Below, in pieces: positions 31,000 to 40,109 of a DNA stretch of 64,000 nucleotides. Made by a program: the position numbers and the translations under genes. The notes below the pieces were generated by a model. That model saw nothing but the letters and a program-made list of their open reading frames with translations. It had not been told where the DNA came from and did no database searches. This stretch comes from Paenibacillus macerans (GTDB lineage: Bacteria; Bacillota; Bacilli; Paenibacillales; Paenibacillaceae): assembly GCF_900454495.1 (NCBI RefSeq), contig NZ_UGSI01000001.1, positions 3,162,001-3,226,000 of the forward strand, in the 5' to 3' direction. The stretch's first letter is position 1; every line of letters begins with the position of its first letter.

Positions 31000-31444
31000 C
31001 AGTGCTTGAAAAAATAAATTATGACTTTGACTCTGAGGTGGCTGTCTATAGCGTTCGTGTCTTGGTATCCCTGCATACTGCTTTGCACGATTATTCCTTT
31101 TGTTCAGGAGGGAGAGGATGGGGGCTATTCACAGTCCTTTCATTTTTCCCGGTGTCTTGCCCCGTTCCTCCCGTCAGGTCCGCTTCACTTCTCCTAAACC
31201 TCATTCTCACAAACCTGTCTAACGATCTCGAACTAACGATCTCGAACTAATGCTCACGAACAGGTCTGCTTCTCCCAAACCTATTTTCTTCTCCTGAATT
31301 TAACTTCCTATCTGCTTCCGGATCAAACGGGATAATCATGCAAAGCGTCCGGACAGCGGATGTTGATCTGCCGATATCTCTTGCCACGATCGGTTACCGG
31401 CCCTCCCTGTCAAGCGCTGATTATTAGGTTGAGCCCTTTTTTGC
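31000..31444. other. Gap between the peroxiredoxin and leuB genes
   Basis: No supported gene. It holds two direct copies of CTAACGATCTCGAA near 31215-31245 and, at 31407-31436, a 30-bp sequence (beginning CTGTCAAGCGCTGATTATTA) that matches 26 of 30 bases of 20868-20897. Confidence 0.6.
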
Positions 31445-32524
31445 TTACTTTTTCATCGCCGCGACGATCAGGTCGCCCATCGCTTTCGTGCCGATCGCCT
31501 TGCTTTTGTCAACCGCGATGTCGCCGGTCCGGTGGCCGGCGTCCAACACTTCCGCCACGGCGTTTTCGATCGCGTCCGCCGCGTCGGCGTAACCAAACGT
31601 CATGCGGAACATCAGCGCCACCGACAGAATCGTGGCGATCGGGTTGGCCAGGTTTTGGCCGGCGATATCGGGCGCCGAACCGTGCACCGGCTCGTAAAGG
31701 CCAAAGCTTCCTTCGCCGAGGGAAGCCGATGACAGCATGCCGATCGAGCCGGTCAGCATCGCCGCTTCATCGCTGAGAATGTCGCCGAACATGTTTTCCG
31801 TGACGATGACGTCAAAGCTGGCCGGACGGCGCAGCAGCTGCATCGCGCAGTTATCCACGAGCACATGCTCAAGCTCTACGTCCGGATACTCCGGCGCGAT
31901 CCGGTTTACGACTTCGCGCCATAAACGCGACGTCTCCAGCACGTTCGCCTTATCGACGGAAGCAAGCTTCTTGCGCCGCTTTTGCGCGATTTCAAACGCT
32001 TGGCGGACGATCCGCTCCACCTCGCTGACGTTGTACGCGCAGGTATCCACGGCTTCCTGGCCTTGATCCGTATCCCGGCGGAATTTTTCGCCGAAGTAAA
32101 TGCCGCCCGTCAGCTCCCGCACGACGATCAGGTCGGTGCCCTCAAGCACCTCCGGCTTCAAGGTGGACGCGTCCTTCAGGCAGTCGAAAACGACCGCCGG
32201 GCGCAAATTCGAGAACAAGCCCAACGCTTTGCGGATGCCGAGCAGGCCGGTTTCGGGACGCAGCTCCTTCGGATTGTTGTCCCATTTCGGGCCGCCGACC
32301 GCACCGAGCAGCACAGCGTCGGCGTTTTTGCACACTTCCAGCGTCTCTTCCGGAAGCGGCGTTCCTTTCTCGTCGATCGCAATGCCCCCAAACAGGGCAT
32401 GCTCCGTTTCAAAACGGTATCCGAACAACTCCTCCGTCCGTTTCAGCACCTTTTCCGCTTCGGCCACCACTTCCGGTCCGATGCCGTCTCCCGCGATAAC
32501 CGCGATTTTTTTTACTTCCGCCAT
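31445..32524 (-). CDS. leuB: 3-isopropylmalate dehydrogenase
   Basis: A 359-residue NAD-dependent decarboxylating dehydrogenase of leucine biosynthesis. IAVIAGDGIGPEVVAEAEKVL at the N-terminus, the substrate-binding Arg block (VVRELTGGIYFGEKFRR), the metal-site segment (VTENMFGDILSDEAAMLTGSIGMLSSASLG) and the NAD-binding PVHGSAPDIAG are all present. ATG at 32524 preceded by AAGGGAG. It lies downstream of ilvB-ilvN-ilvC on the same strand, but 560 bp separate it from ilvC and leuA, leuC and leuD are not in the window. Confidence 0.96.
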   Translation of the reverse strand: MAEVKKIAVIAGDGIGPEVVAEAEKVLKRTEELFGYRFETEHALFGGIAIDEKGTPLPEETLEVCKNADAVLLGAVGGPKWDNNPKELRPETGLLGIRKALGLFSNLRPAVVFDCLKDASTLKPEVLEGTDLIVVRELTGGIYFGEKFRRDTDQGQEAVDTCAYNVSEVERIVRQAFEIAQKRRKKLASVDKANVLETSRLWREVVNRIAPEYPDVELEHVLVDNCAMQLLRRPASFDVIVTENMFGDILSDEAAMLTGSIGMLSSASLGEGSFGLYEPVHGSAPDIAGQNLANPIATILSVALMFRMTFGYADAADAIENAVAEVLDAGHRTGDIAVDKSKAIGTKAMGDLIVAAMKK

Positions 32525-33039
32525 TGCTTCCAGCTCCCTTTCGTGAACATACTCTTCTTCAGTTGTATCATAGCCGGTTAGGATAAACAAAGATATAGAA
32601 TCTATTAAGGCAATAGGCATTAGCTATAAGCTATTTCCGTTTTCCTATGGATTATGGCGATTGTTTTATCCTCTACCGTTATCCTCGTTAGTGTCTCTAA
32701 GAAAGCTCGGACCAATGCGCAAAGCGGGCATGTTCCGGAGGCCCGAAGCGCCATCCGTAACGTGAAGGATAAACTGTGGCCGAGAAAGCATTACAATGAG
32801 TTTTTACGGCCCCCCGCCATGGGGTTAACCCGCCGGCTCCTCCTGCAGCGGCGGATCTTCCTGCAGCAGCTGCGGGGGCGGATACAGCAGTTAAAAAAAC
32901 GTCTGTCGAGGTACATTCGGGAAGTTGAATCTTTTGCATTTCAATCGCTCTAAGATGGTGATTTACGGAAAATAGAATGCACTTTTGCAGTTGATCCCAG
33001 CGGGCTGTCCTTCTTTCCATGAAAAACGAAAAGCGAAAA
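32525..33039. other. Gap between leuB and ilvC
   Basis: No gene is supported. It contains one AATGCACTTTTGCAGTT dyad (32975-32992) of the family clustered at 7281-7466, plus a related CTTTTGCATTTCAA half-site near 32933. Confidence 0.6.
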
Positions 33040-33075
33040 GCGAAAAAACGGAGCATCTTCCGCTCCGTTTTTTTC
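33040..33075 (-). terminator. Terminator of ilvC
   Basis: AAAAACGGAGC and GCTCCGTTTTT pair around ATCTTCC, with flanking A and T tracts; ends the ilvBNC transcript before leuB. Confidence 0.85.
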
Positions 33076-33086
33076 GTTTATTTTTA

Positions 33087-34079
33087 TTACTTTTTGATCC
33101 AGTGCATCAATCCGCGCAGCTCGCCGCCGACCACTTCGATCGGATGGCTGGCTTCGTTGCGGCGGGTAGCCGTCAGGAAAGCACGGTTCGATTGGTTTTC
33201 CAAAATGAAGTCGCGGGCGAATTTGCCTTGTTGAATATCGGCAAGCACTTCTTTCATCGCTTTTTTCGTTTCTTCCGTCACGATGCGCGGGCCTGTTACA
33301 TAATCGCCGTATTCCGCCGTGTTGGAGATGGAATCGCGCATCGTAGCCAGACCGCCTTCATAGATCAGGTCGACGATCAGCTTCATTTCGTGCAAGCATT
33401 CGAAGTATGCCATTTCCGGAGCATAACCCGCTTCCACCAGCGTTTCGAAGCCGGCTTTGATCAGCGCGGATACGCCGCCGCAAAGCACAGCTTGTTCGCC
33501 GAACAAGTCGGTTTCCGTCTCTTCGCGGAACGAAGTTTCAATGACCCCTGCACGCGTACAGCCGATGCCCTTCGCATAAGCCAAACCGATTTCTTTAGCT
33601 TTGCCCGTAGCATCCTGATGGATCGCGATCAGGCCGGGAACGCCGAAGCCTTCCACATAAGTACGGCGAACCATGTGGCCCGGAGACTTCGGAGCAACGA
33701 GCAGCACGTCGTTGTCTTTGGAAGGCACGATTTGGCCGAAATGTACGTTAAAACCGTGAGCGAACATCAGGGCCGCGCCTTTTTTCAGGTTTGGCGCAAT
33801 TTCACTGTTGTAAACCGCAGCCTGCGTTTCGTCCGGCATCAGGATTTGCACCACATCGGCGCGTTTCGTCGCTTCGGCGACGGACAATACTTCAAACCCG
33901 TCCTCTTTGGCTTTATCGAAGGATTTGCCTTCGCGAAGACCAACGATAACGTTCACTCCGCTTTCGCGCAGGTTTTGCGCATGGGCATGGCCTTGGCTGC
34001 CGTAACCGATAATTGCGATTGTTTTTCCTTTCAAAACGCCGAGATCTGCATCTTGTTCATAGTACAAAGTAACTGCCAT
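33087..34079 (-). CDS. ilvC: Ketol-acid reductoisomerase
   Basis: A 330-residue class I enzyme that isomerises and reduces acetolactate or acetohydroxybutyrate with NADPH in valine and isoleucine synthesis. Seen are the Rossmann motif GYGSQGHAHAQNLRESG, PDETQAAVY, the KSPGHMVRRTY segment, and the Mg-binding helices (ETETDLFGEQAVLCGGV and YFECLHEMKLIVDLIYEGG). Downstream of ilvN by 212 bp; that gap has a small AGCCG/CGGCT hairpin and nothing else. Confidence 0.97.
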   Translation of the reverse strand: MAVTLYYEQDADLGVLKGKTIAIIGYGSQGHAHAQNLRESGVNVIVGLREGKSFDKAKEDGFEVLSVAEATKRADVVQILMPDETQAAVYNSEIAPNLKKGAALMFAHGFNVHFGQIVPSKDNDVLLVAPKSPGHMVRRTYVEGFGVPGLIAIHQDATGKAKEIGLAYAKGIGCTRAGVIETSFREETETDLFGEQAVLCGGVSALIKAGFETLVEAGYAPEMAYFECLHEMKLIVDLIYEGGLATMRDSISNTAEYGDYVTGPRIVTEETKKAMKEVLADIQQGKFARDFILENQSNRAFLTATRRNEASHPIEVVGGELRGLMHWIKK

Positions 34080-34291
34080 TTTAATTTGCCCTCCTAAAAT
34101 TTGCGGGATAGCCGTTTGGCTTCCCTTGATATTTAACCCTCCGCCTGATGAGCGGGCGTTTCAACGGACCGACGCCATAACGAGGTAAAGCGCTGCTGTC
34201 CATCCGCTCAAACCCCCGCTCTCCGGCGGAAGCCGAAGCCGTAAACGGCTTAGTTAAACCTGATTGTTTACTTGGACTTAAGGCTTTCGTT

Positions 34292-34774
34292 TTAGGCGTT
34301 GCCGCGAATCATCGCGGTCACGCCGGTGCGGCTCAGCTCCCGGATGCCGTAAGGCCGGAGCAGTTCGATCATCGCGTCGATTTTTTCGGTATCGCCCACT
34401 ACCTGCACCATCAAGCTGGACGAACCGATATCGACGACCGCCGCACGAAACGTCTCGACGACGCCCATGATTTCGGGACGTTCGGCCGGCTCGGCTTTGA
34501 CCTTGATCAAAGCCAGCTCCCGGGAAACCATCGGTCTGGAGCTCAAATTGACAACTTTGATGACATCGATTAATTTATAAAGCTGTTTTTCGATTTGCTC
34601 CAGCGTCTTGTCGTCCCCTTGGGTCACAATAACCATCCGGGACAAGCCTTCCTCCTCGGACTGGCCTACCGTGATGCTCTCGATATTGAAGCCGCGCCGG
34701 CCGAACAGGCCGGACACGCGCTGAAGAACACCCGGTTGATCGTTTACCAATACGGAAATGGCGTGCTTCATCAT
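34292..34774 (-). CDS. ilvN: Acetolactate synthase small (regulatory) subunit
   Basis: A 160-residue regulatory subunit. An N-terminal ACT domain (HAISVLVNDQPGVLQRVSGLFGRRGFNIESITVG) binds branched-chain amino acids and transmits valine feedback to IlvB; the C-terminal ALS_ss_C domain completes it. Its ATG overlaps the ilvB stop (ATGA), which means coupling. Also called ilvH in Bacillus. Confidence 0.96.
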   Translation of the reverse strand: MMKHAISVLVNDQPGVLQRVSGLFGRRGFNIESITVGQSEEEGLSRMVIVTQGDDKTLEQIEKQLYKLIDVIKVVNLSSRPMVSRELALIKVKAEPAERPEIMGVVETFRAAVVDIGSSSLMVQVVGDTEKIDAMIELLRPYGIRELSRTGVTAMIRGNA

Positions 34775-36522
34775 TCTTGTTCACCGTCCCCCATCAGCAT
34801 TTGATCGATGGTAGAACCTTGCGGAACCATCGGATACACGTTCTCCTCTTTGCGGACCATGAATTCCACCAACACCGGTCCCGGCGTATCGAGTGCTTCC
34901 TGCCATACCCGTTTGGCCTCTTCCTTGCTTGCGGCCCGCAAACCTTTGACACCGTACGCTTCGGCGAGCTTCACGAAATCCGGGCTGCCCTCGAGGTTGA
35001 TATGGCTATAACGGTTGTCGTAAATCAGCTCCTGCCATTGGCGAACCATCCCGAGCACCTGGTTGTTGATGACGACGATCTTCACCGGAATGTTGTTGAT
35101 GGCGCAAATGGCCAGCTCCTGGGAGCACATTTGCATGCCGCCGTCGCCGTTGATCGAGATGACCAGCCGGTCCGGGAACGCCATCTGCGCGCCGATCGCC
35201 GAAGGGAACCCGAAGCCCATCGTTCCGAGGCCGCCCGAAGTGATCCAGGACCGCGGCTGATTGAATTTGTAAAATTGCGCCGCCCACATTTGATGCTGTC
35301 CGACGTCCGTGGTGACGATCGCTTCGCCGCCGGTGGTTTCGTTCAGCATTTCGATAACCCACTGCGGCTTCAACTCGGTGTCCGAGTCTTTGTACTTCAG
35401 CGGTTTATCGATCTTCGACTGCCGGATCTGCTCTCTCCAGGCATCCGCCTTGTCCGCCCGGGATACGAGCGGGTTGAGCATTTCCAACACCGTCTTCACA
35501 TCGCCGACGATCGGAATGTCGGCATGCACGTTTTTGCCGATTTCGGCCGGATCGATATCGATGTGCACGATTTTCGCGCGAGGCGCAAAACCGTCCAGCT
35601 TGCCCGTCACCCGGTCATCGAACCGGGCCCCGATATTGATCAGCAAATCCGCCTGCTGGATCGATTGGTTTGCCGTGTAGGTGCCGTGCATTCCCGGCAT
35701 GCCCATCCACAGCTCGTGCCCGCTCGGGAAAGCTCCCAAGCCGAGCAGCGTCGTCGTAATCGGAATTTGCGTCTTGTTCACGAATTCGAACAGCTGCTCA
35801 TGGCCGCCGGAGTAGACGACCCCGCCGCCGGCGATGATCACCGGACGCTCCGCTTCTTTGATCGCCGCCGCCAGTTTGTCGAGCTGCAGCCGGTTCGGTA
35901 CAACCGTCGGATTGTAGCCGCGCAGATTGACCGTTTGTACCGGTTCGAACAGCGTCTTGGCCGCCGACACGTCCTTCGGAATATCGATCAGCACCGGCCC
36001 TTTACGTCCCGTGTTGGCTAAATGGAACGCCTCGTGGATAATGCGCGGCAGATCCTCCACGTTTCTTACGAGATAGCTATGTTTCGTAATCGGCATCGTA
36101 ATGCCGGTAATGTCCGCTTCCTGGAAAGCGTCGGTGCCGATCAGGCTGGTCGCGACGTTGCCGGTAATGACAACCAGCGGTACGGAATCCATAAATGCGG
36201 TGGCGATGCCTGTAACCAGGTTGGTCGCCCCCGGACCGGAGGTGGCGATGCACACGCCGACTTTGCCGGTGGCCCGGGCGTAACCGTCCGCCGCATGAAT
36301 GGCGCCCTGCTCATGTCTGGTCAGCAGGTGATGGAAGTCGGTAAAACCGTACATCGCGTCGTAAATATACAGCACCGCGCCGCCCGGATAACCGAAGACG
36401 CACTCGACACCTTCCAAAAGCAAACTGCGAAGCAGTATTTCCGAGCCCGTAATGACTTCCGGTTTCATCCATTTCTCACGTAATTGTTCTGTAGACCGCA
36501 CTTCTGGAGTTTGCGCGCTCAT
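34771..36522 (-). CDS. ilvB: Acetolactate synthase large subunit
   Basis: A 583-residue ThDP enzyme condensing pyruvate with pyruvate or 2-oxobutyrate. The N-terminal ThDP domain has the catalytic Glu in LLTRHEQGAIHAADGYARATG; the central domain binds FAD; the C-terminal domain has the ThDP motif NGDGGMQMCSQEL...NNQVLGMVRQWQ. First gene of ilvB-ilvN-ilvC, controlled by the T-box leader upstream. A bare-arm palindromic element lies between the leader terminator and the start codon. Confidence 0.97.
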   Translation of the reverse strand: MSAQTPEVRSTEQLREKWMKPEVITGSEILLRSLLLEGVECVFGYPGGAVLYIYDAMYGFTDFHHLLTRHEQGAIHAADGYARATGKVGVCIATSGPGATNLVTGIATAFMDSVPLVVITGNVATSLIGTDAFQEADITGITMPITKHSYLVRNVEDLPRIIHEAFHLANTGRKGPVLIDIPKDVSAAKTLFEPVQTVNLRGYNPTVVPNRLQLDKLAAAIKEAERPVIIAGGGVVYSGGHEQLFEFVNKTQIPITTTLLGLGAFPSGHELWMGMPGMHGTYTANQSIQQADLLINIGARFDDRVTGKLDGFAPRAKIVHIDIDPAEIGKNVHADIPIVGDVKTVLEMLNPLVSRADKADAWREQIRQSKIDKPLKYKDSDTELKPQWVIEMLNETTGGEAIVTTDVGQHQMWAAQFYKFNQPRSWITSGGLGTMGFGFPSAIGAQMAFPDRLVISINGDGGMQMCSQELAICAINNIPVKIVVINNQVLGMVRQWQELIYDNRYSHINLEGSPDFVKLAEAYGVKGLRAASKEEAKRVWQEALDTPGPVLVEFMVRKEENVYPMVPQGSTIDQMLMGDGEQE

Positions 36523-36546
36523 CAGTCATCCTCCTTTTCAAGGGTT

Positions 36547-36570
36547 GTTCAAAAAGCCGACTTTTTGAAC
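36547..36570. repeat. Palindromic element reduced to its arms
   Basis: GTTCAAAAAG and CTTTTTGAAC are perfect 10-base arms around CCGA. The copy lies in the ilvB leader, after the T-box terminator and 25 bp from the start codon. Confidence 0.8.
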
Positions 36571-36594
36571 TCTTATTGAATTACATTGCAAATA

Positions 36595-36975
36595 AAAAAA
36601 CCTTCCGTCCGCCGGAAGCAGTCTCCTGTTCCGAGGGACGAAAGGTTTGCATCCTTTCGTGGTACCACCCATTTTCACCCGGCACCTCACGGTGCCAAGC
36701 CTTATCGAGTACGGTGCTTGTTACCCTTACCCGAAGTCCCTAACGCGGACCTGACGATTTTCCCTAATAGGCCTTGTTCGCAAGCGTCACCGCGGAATGG
36801 CTTGCAGCTTTTCAGGAAAACAGCTCCGAGGTGAGCTCGCATTTAAGGGGTTTTGGTGGTGGTCTCAGCAAATCCATCCACTCTCTGAGCAAAGAGCCCT
36901 TAAACCTTCGTCCTCATCATCGCCGATTCAGTATGTTCATAAAATGTTTAGGAACATTATATGATTACTTTACAC
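36595..36975 (-). promoter_or_regulatory. T-box leader of ilvBNC
   Basis: Minus strand shows the T-box core ATGGGTGGTACCACG (about 36658-36673) followed by a terminator in which CCTTTCGTCC pairs with GGACGGAAGG and runs into TTTTTTT (about 36595-36654). Upstream lies a Stem I-like region with GATGAGGACGAAG and AGAGAGTGG. A CUC triplet (GCGAGCTCACC) is a possible leucine specifier; I cannot place it with certainty. Outer boundary approximate. Confidence 0.88.
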
Positions 36976-37090
36976 ATAGAGTCAATACCCAATCGAATGA
37001 AAACTTTTGACCGGAACACCTCTCCCCCTGCTCTCATAAGATAAATGGCGGCGCCCATACAGGATACGCGGCAAGGAGGAGAATCATCGC

Positions 37091-37546
37091 ATGATCCGCT
37101 ACAGAAGACCAAAGCAGGACGATCCCGTCATTTTCGATCTCGTTCAAAAGCAGCTCGTCCCCCATTCGAGTTTGCCTTCCCACGAAATCGAAACGATCCT
37201 AAAGGAACTGCCGAAACGGCTTTCGCGCGGCGTTACGCTGGTAGCCTCGCCTTATTATGAAGCCGATCCGGTGGCGTTTATTCATTTTCTCGTGTACGGC
37301 GATTTGCTGTATATCGATATGATGGCGGTTGCTCCCGCTTATCAGCGCAAGCGTTACGGCCAGACGCTGATGCTGCACGCGGAGCATTTTGCCGCTTCGC
37401 GCGAATGCATTCGCGCAAAAGTGATGGTGGACCGGGACAACACCCGAGCCCACCTTTTTTACCGCAAAATGGGGTACCGTAGGAAGCGTTTCATTGAGGC
37501 GACAAAGTGCTATGAAATGGAAAAAATACTTAATTTCTACATTTAG
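37091..37546 (+). CDS. GNAT-family N-acetyltransferase
   Basis: A 151-residue acetyltransferase. The acetyl-CoA-binding segment is seen as LYIDMMAVAPAYQRKRYGQTLMLHAEHFA (motif A, with QRKRYG for the usual Q/RxxGxG) and NTRAHLFYRKMGYRRK is motif B. Substrate unknown. ATG at 37091 after AAGGAGGAGAATC. Convergent with the FG-rich protein gene; only six bases separate the stops. Confidence 0.85.
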   Translation: MIRYRRPKQDDPVIFDLVQKQLVPHSSLPSHEIETILKELPKRLSRGVTLVASPYYEADPVAFIHFLVYGDLLYIDMMAVAPAYQRKRYGQTLMLHAEHFAASRECIRAKVMVDRDNTRAHLFYRKMGYRRKRFIEATKCYEMEKILNFYI

Positions 37547-37552
37547 GCCGGT

Positions 37553-37840
37553 TTACCAAATGAACGGGCCACCAAACCCAAAGGGGCCGAAGCCGCCAAA
37601 TCCAAAGGGACCAAAGCCGCCGAAAGCAAAGGGCGATGTGCCGATAGCCAGCAGATCAAACAAAACGAGCGGAGCAATCGCTTTGGTATGCACTTTTTTA
37701 CCGGATTTCTGGCGGACGTACAGGCGGTTGCCGCTGATTTTCACCAGTTTGCCCGTTACAATACTACCGTCCTTTTTATAAGCTACAATGTCTTTGCCCA
37801 GCAATTTTTCGGCGTCTCTCTTCGTCACCGTTCTGCCCAT
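37553..37840 (-). CDS. Small protein with an FG-rich C-terminal repeat
   Basis: A 95-residue protein I do not recognise. Residues 1 to about 60 (VTKRDAEKLLGKDIVAYKKDGSIVTGKLVKISGNRLYVRQKSGKKVHTKAI) look like a small SH3/LSm-like beta barrel. The C-terminal 25 residues are GGFGPFGFGGFGPFGFGGPF-like repeats followed by IW. Start ATG behind AGGAGGAG. Glycine/phenylalanine tails of this kind occur in self-assembling and spore-surface proteins, which is a guess here. Confidence 0.72.
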   Translation of the reverse strand: MGRTVTKRDAEKLLGKDIVAYKKDGSIVTGKLVKISGNRLYVRQKSGKKVHTKAIAPLVLFDLLAIGTSPFAFGGFGPFGFGGFGPFGFGGPFIW

Positions 37841-38003
37841 CTTAACTCCTCCTGTTAGGTTATTTCATAGCCGTCAAACCGCTCGGGTGAACCGTTTTAT
37901 TCGGCTATTGTGTGTTCAAACCTAACATATTCGCCTGTAATCATCGGTGCCTGCACCATCGCCTTGCTCCCTAAAAAAACAGGCCGGTGTCTACGGATTT
38001 AGG

Positions 38004-38042
38004 CAAAAAAAGATGCTTGCGCGTTAACGCAGCATCTCTTTT
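38004..38042 (-). terminator. Terminator of nupNOPQ
   Basis: AAGATGC and GCATCTCTT arms around a loop containing its own TTGCG/CGCAA pairing; T-rich on the minus strand after the stop of nupQ. Confidence 0.7.
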
Positions 38043-38074
38043 ATATAGCTTTCCGTAGTGCTTCTCACGGTTGT

Positions 38075-39034
38075 TTACCGTTTACCCGGATCGTAAGGCG
38101 TTCCCAGCGCGGACGGAGCCGAGGAGCGGCCAACCGCACCGACAAGCACGATGATCGTCAGAACATACGGGATCATGAAAATGAACTCCTGCGGTATGTT
38201 TCTTGACCATTCAAACAGCTGCACATAGTTGCGGATCGCCTGGGAAAAGCCGAAAAACATCGCCGCTCCGAACGCGCCCAGCGGGTTCCATTTGCCGAAA
38301 ATCATCGCCGCGATCGCAATGTACCCTTGCCCGGAAATCGTATTATGGGCAAACGTGCTTGTTGTCGTCAGCGTAATCGTAGCCCCGCCGATGCCCGCCA
38401 AGGCGCCGCTGAGCAGCACGCCGATGTAACGCATGCGGGTTACCTTGACGCCCAGCGTATCGGCCGCGCTCGGATGTTCGCCCACGGCGCGAAGACGCAG
38501 GCCAAACGGCGTCTTGAACAGCACGAAATAAACGACCGCGACGAGGATCAACGCCAGATACGTCGTCGGATAGGAGTTGAAGACGCCCGGACCGATGATC
38601 GGGATATCCCGGAGCACCGGAACGGCGTATTTCTGGAAGACGTCGACCAGCGGCGTTTCCGCCGCCCCTTCAAACAGCAGCTTGACGATGTAAACGGTCA
38701 GGCCCGCTGCCAAAAAGTTGATGACGATCCCGCTGATCGTCTGATCCGCCTTGAACGTGATGGTGGCAACCGCGTGAATAAGCGCCCCCAAAGCCCCGAC
38801 AACGACAGCCGCCAGCACCCCGATCCACGGGGCCAGTCCTCCCATTCCGGCCTCCTGGGCATAATAGGTGCCTACGCCCGCCGCAAACGCGCCGAAGATC
38901 ATCAAGCCTTCCAAACCGATATTCACCACGCCGGAACGTTCCGAAAAAATGCCGCCCAGCGCCGTGAAAATCAGCGCGGTCGAAAATACAAGGGTTGAAT
39001 TAAGCAGTTGACCAAGCAGCGTTAGTACGTCCAT
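38075..39034 (-). CDS. nupQ: Nucleoside ABC transporter permease 2
   Basis: A 319-residue membrane subunit of the BMP/YufQ type with nine or ten hydrophobic segments. The conserved FGLRLRAVGEHPSAADTLGVKVTRMRY is the coupling loop that contacts the ATPase, and GINGATITLT-like (GIGGATITLTTTSTF) follows. Last gene of the operon; one base separates it from nupP. Related operons import guanosine and other nucleosides. Confidence 0.9.
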   Translation of the reverse strand: MDVLTLLGQLLNSTLVFSTALIFTALGGIFSERSGVVNIGLEGLMIFGAFAAGVGTYYAQEAGMGGLAPWIGVLAAVVVGALGALIHAVATITFKADQTISGIVINFLAAGLTVYIVKLLFEGAAETPLVDVFQKYAVPVLRDIPIIGPGVFNSYPTTYLALILVAVVYFVLFKTPFGLRLRAVGEHPSAADTLGVKVTRMRYIGVLLSGALAGIGGATITLTTTSTFAHNTISGQGYIAIAAMIFGKWNPLGAFGAAMFFGFSQAIRNYVQLFEWSRNIPQEFIFMIPYVLTIIVLVGAVGRSSAPSALGTPYDPGKR

Positions 39035-39035
39035 A

Positions 39036-40109
39036 TCACAACACCTTCTCTTTCTTTCGCTTCAGGAAGAAAGGTTTCAGTACCAAGCGTACGATGCCCT
39101 GAGCGGCAATGAAGAATATGATCGAACCGAGCACAATCTTGATCAGCTCCGGCGGAACTTTGGCGGCAAAGCTCATCCCGGCGGAGCCGTAAGTCAACAC
39201 GCCGTAAAGAATGGCCCCCAGCACCACGCCAAAAGGATGGTTCATCCCAAGCAGCGCTACGGCAATACCGTCGAAGCCGTACCCCGGCGATGCGGCGTAT
39301 ACCGACTGATAGTGAAAAACGCCCAGCACTTCAAACGTGCCGGCCAGGCCGGCAAACACGCCGCTGATGAACATCGCTTTCACCACATTCCGGCCAACGT
39401 TCATCCCCGCGTATTCGGCCGCGTTCGGGTTCAGGCCGACCGAACGCATTTCGTACCCTTGTTTCGTTTTCCACAGGTATACAAAGAAAAATACCGCCGC
39501 CAAAAGGGCGATCACCGTTCCCCAATGAATCCGGGCGTTGTTGAACATCCCGAACAGGAACGTCATCGAAGCCGAAGCTTCGATATCCTCGGAACGGTTT
39601 TGGCCTTTCAGTAAAAAGAAGTTCCGGATCACGTAATTGGATAAGTACAAGGCGGTCCAGTTGAGCATGATCGTCGTAATAACCTCGTTAATGCCCCGCT
39701 TGGCCTTAAGATACCCGGCGATGGCGGCCCATAGACCTCCGGCGATCCCGCCGGCGATGACCGCGAGCGGCACAAGGATGGCGGACGGCAAACCCGACAA
39801 GGACAACGAGACAGCCGTGGCGGTCGTCATGCCGATGAGCACCTGCCCGTCCGCACCGATGTTGAACATCCCCGAACGGAACGCAAAGGCAACGGCCAGA
39901 CCGGTGAAAATAAGCGGCGTAATTTGCCGGATCGTTTCGCCGAAATCGTACGGATTGCCGACGACCCGCTTAATCAACGCGCCGTAAGCCACCAGCGGAT
40001 TATAGCCGCCGATCAGCATCACCACCGCCCCGACCAGCAGGCCGAGCAAAATCGCCACCAGCGGGACGATCAGGCTGTCCATCGTAAATATTTTGCGCAG
40101 TTTATCCAA
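39036..40109 (-). CDS. nupP: Nucleoside ABC transporter permease 1
   Basis: A 357-residue integral membrane permease of the BPD_transp_2 family (YufP-like). Coupling loop GYEMRSVGLNPNAAEYAGMNVGRNVVKAMFISG is visible, with about ten hydrophobic segments and a Lys-rich cytosolic C-terminus. The ATG at 40109 lies inside the end of nupO (8-bp overlap), giving translational coupling. Confidence 0.9.
   Translation of the reverse strand: MDKLRKIFTMDSLIVPLVAILLGLLVGAVVMLIGGYNPLVAYGALIKRVVGNPYDFGETIRQITPLIFTGLAVAFAFRSGMFNIGADGQVLIGMTTATAVSLSLSGLPSAILVPLAVIAGGIAGGLWAAIAGYLKAKRGINEVITTIMLNWTALYLSNYVIRNFFLLKGQNRSEDIEASASMTFLFGMFNNARIHWGTVIALLAAVFFFVYLWKTKQGYEMRSVGLNPNAAEYAGMNVGRNVVKAMFISGVFAGLAGTFEVLGVFHYQSVYAASPGYGFDGIAVALLGMNHPFGVVLGAILYGVLTYGSAGMSFAAKVPPELIKIVLGSIIFFIAAQGIVRLVLKPFFLKRKKEKVL

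Noticed and set aside
36830..36850. CUC specifier of the ilvB T-box
   Set aside because: A CUC triplet is present in the Stem I region, but without folding the leader I cannot show it is in the specifier loop, so only mentioned as possible.
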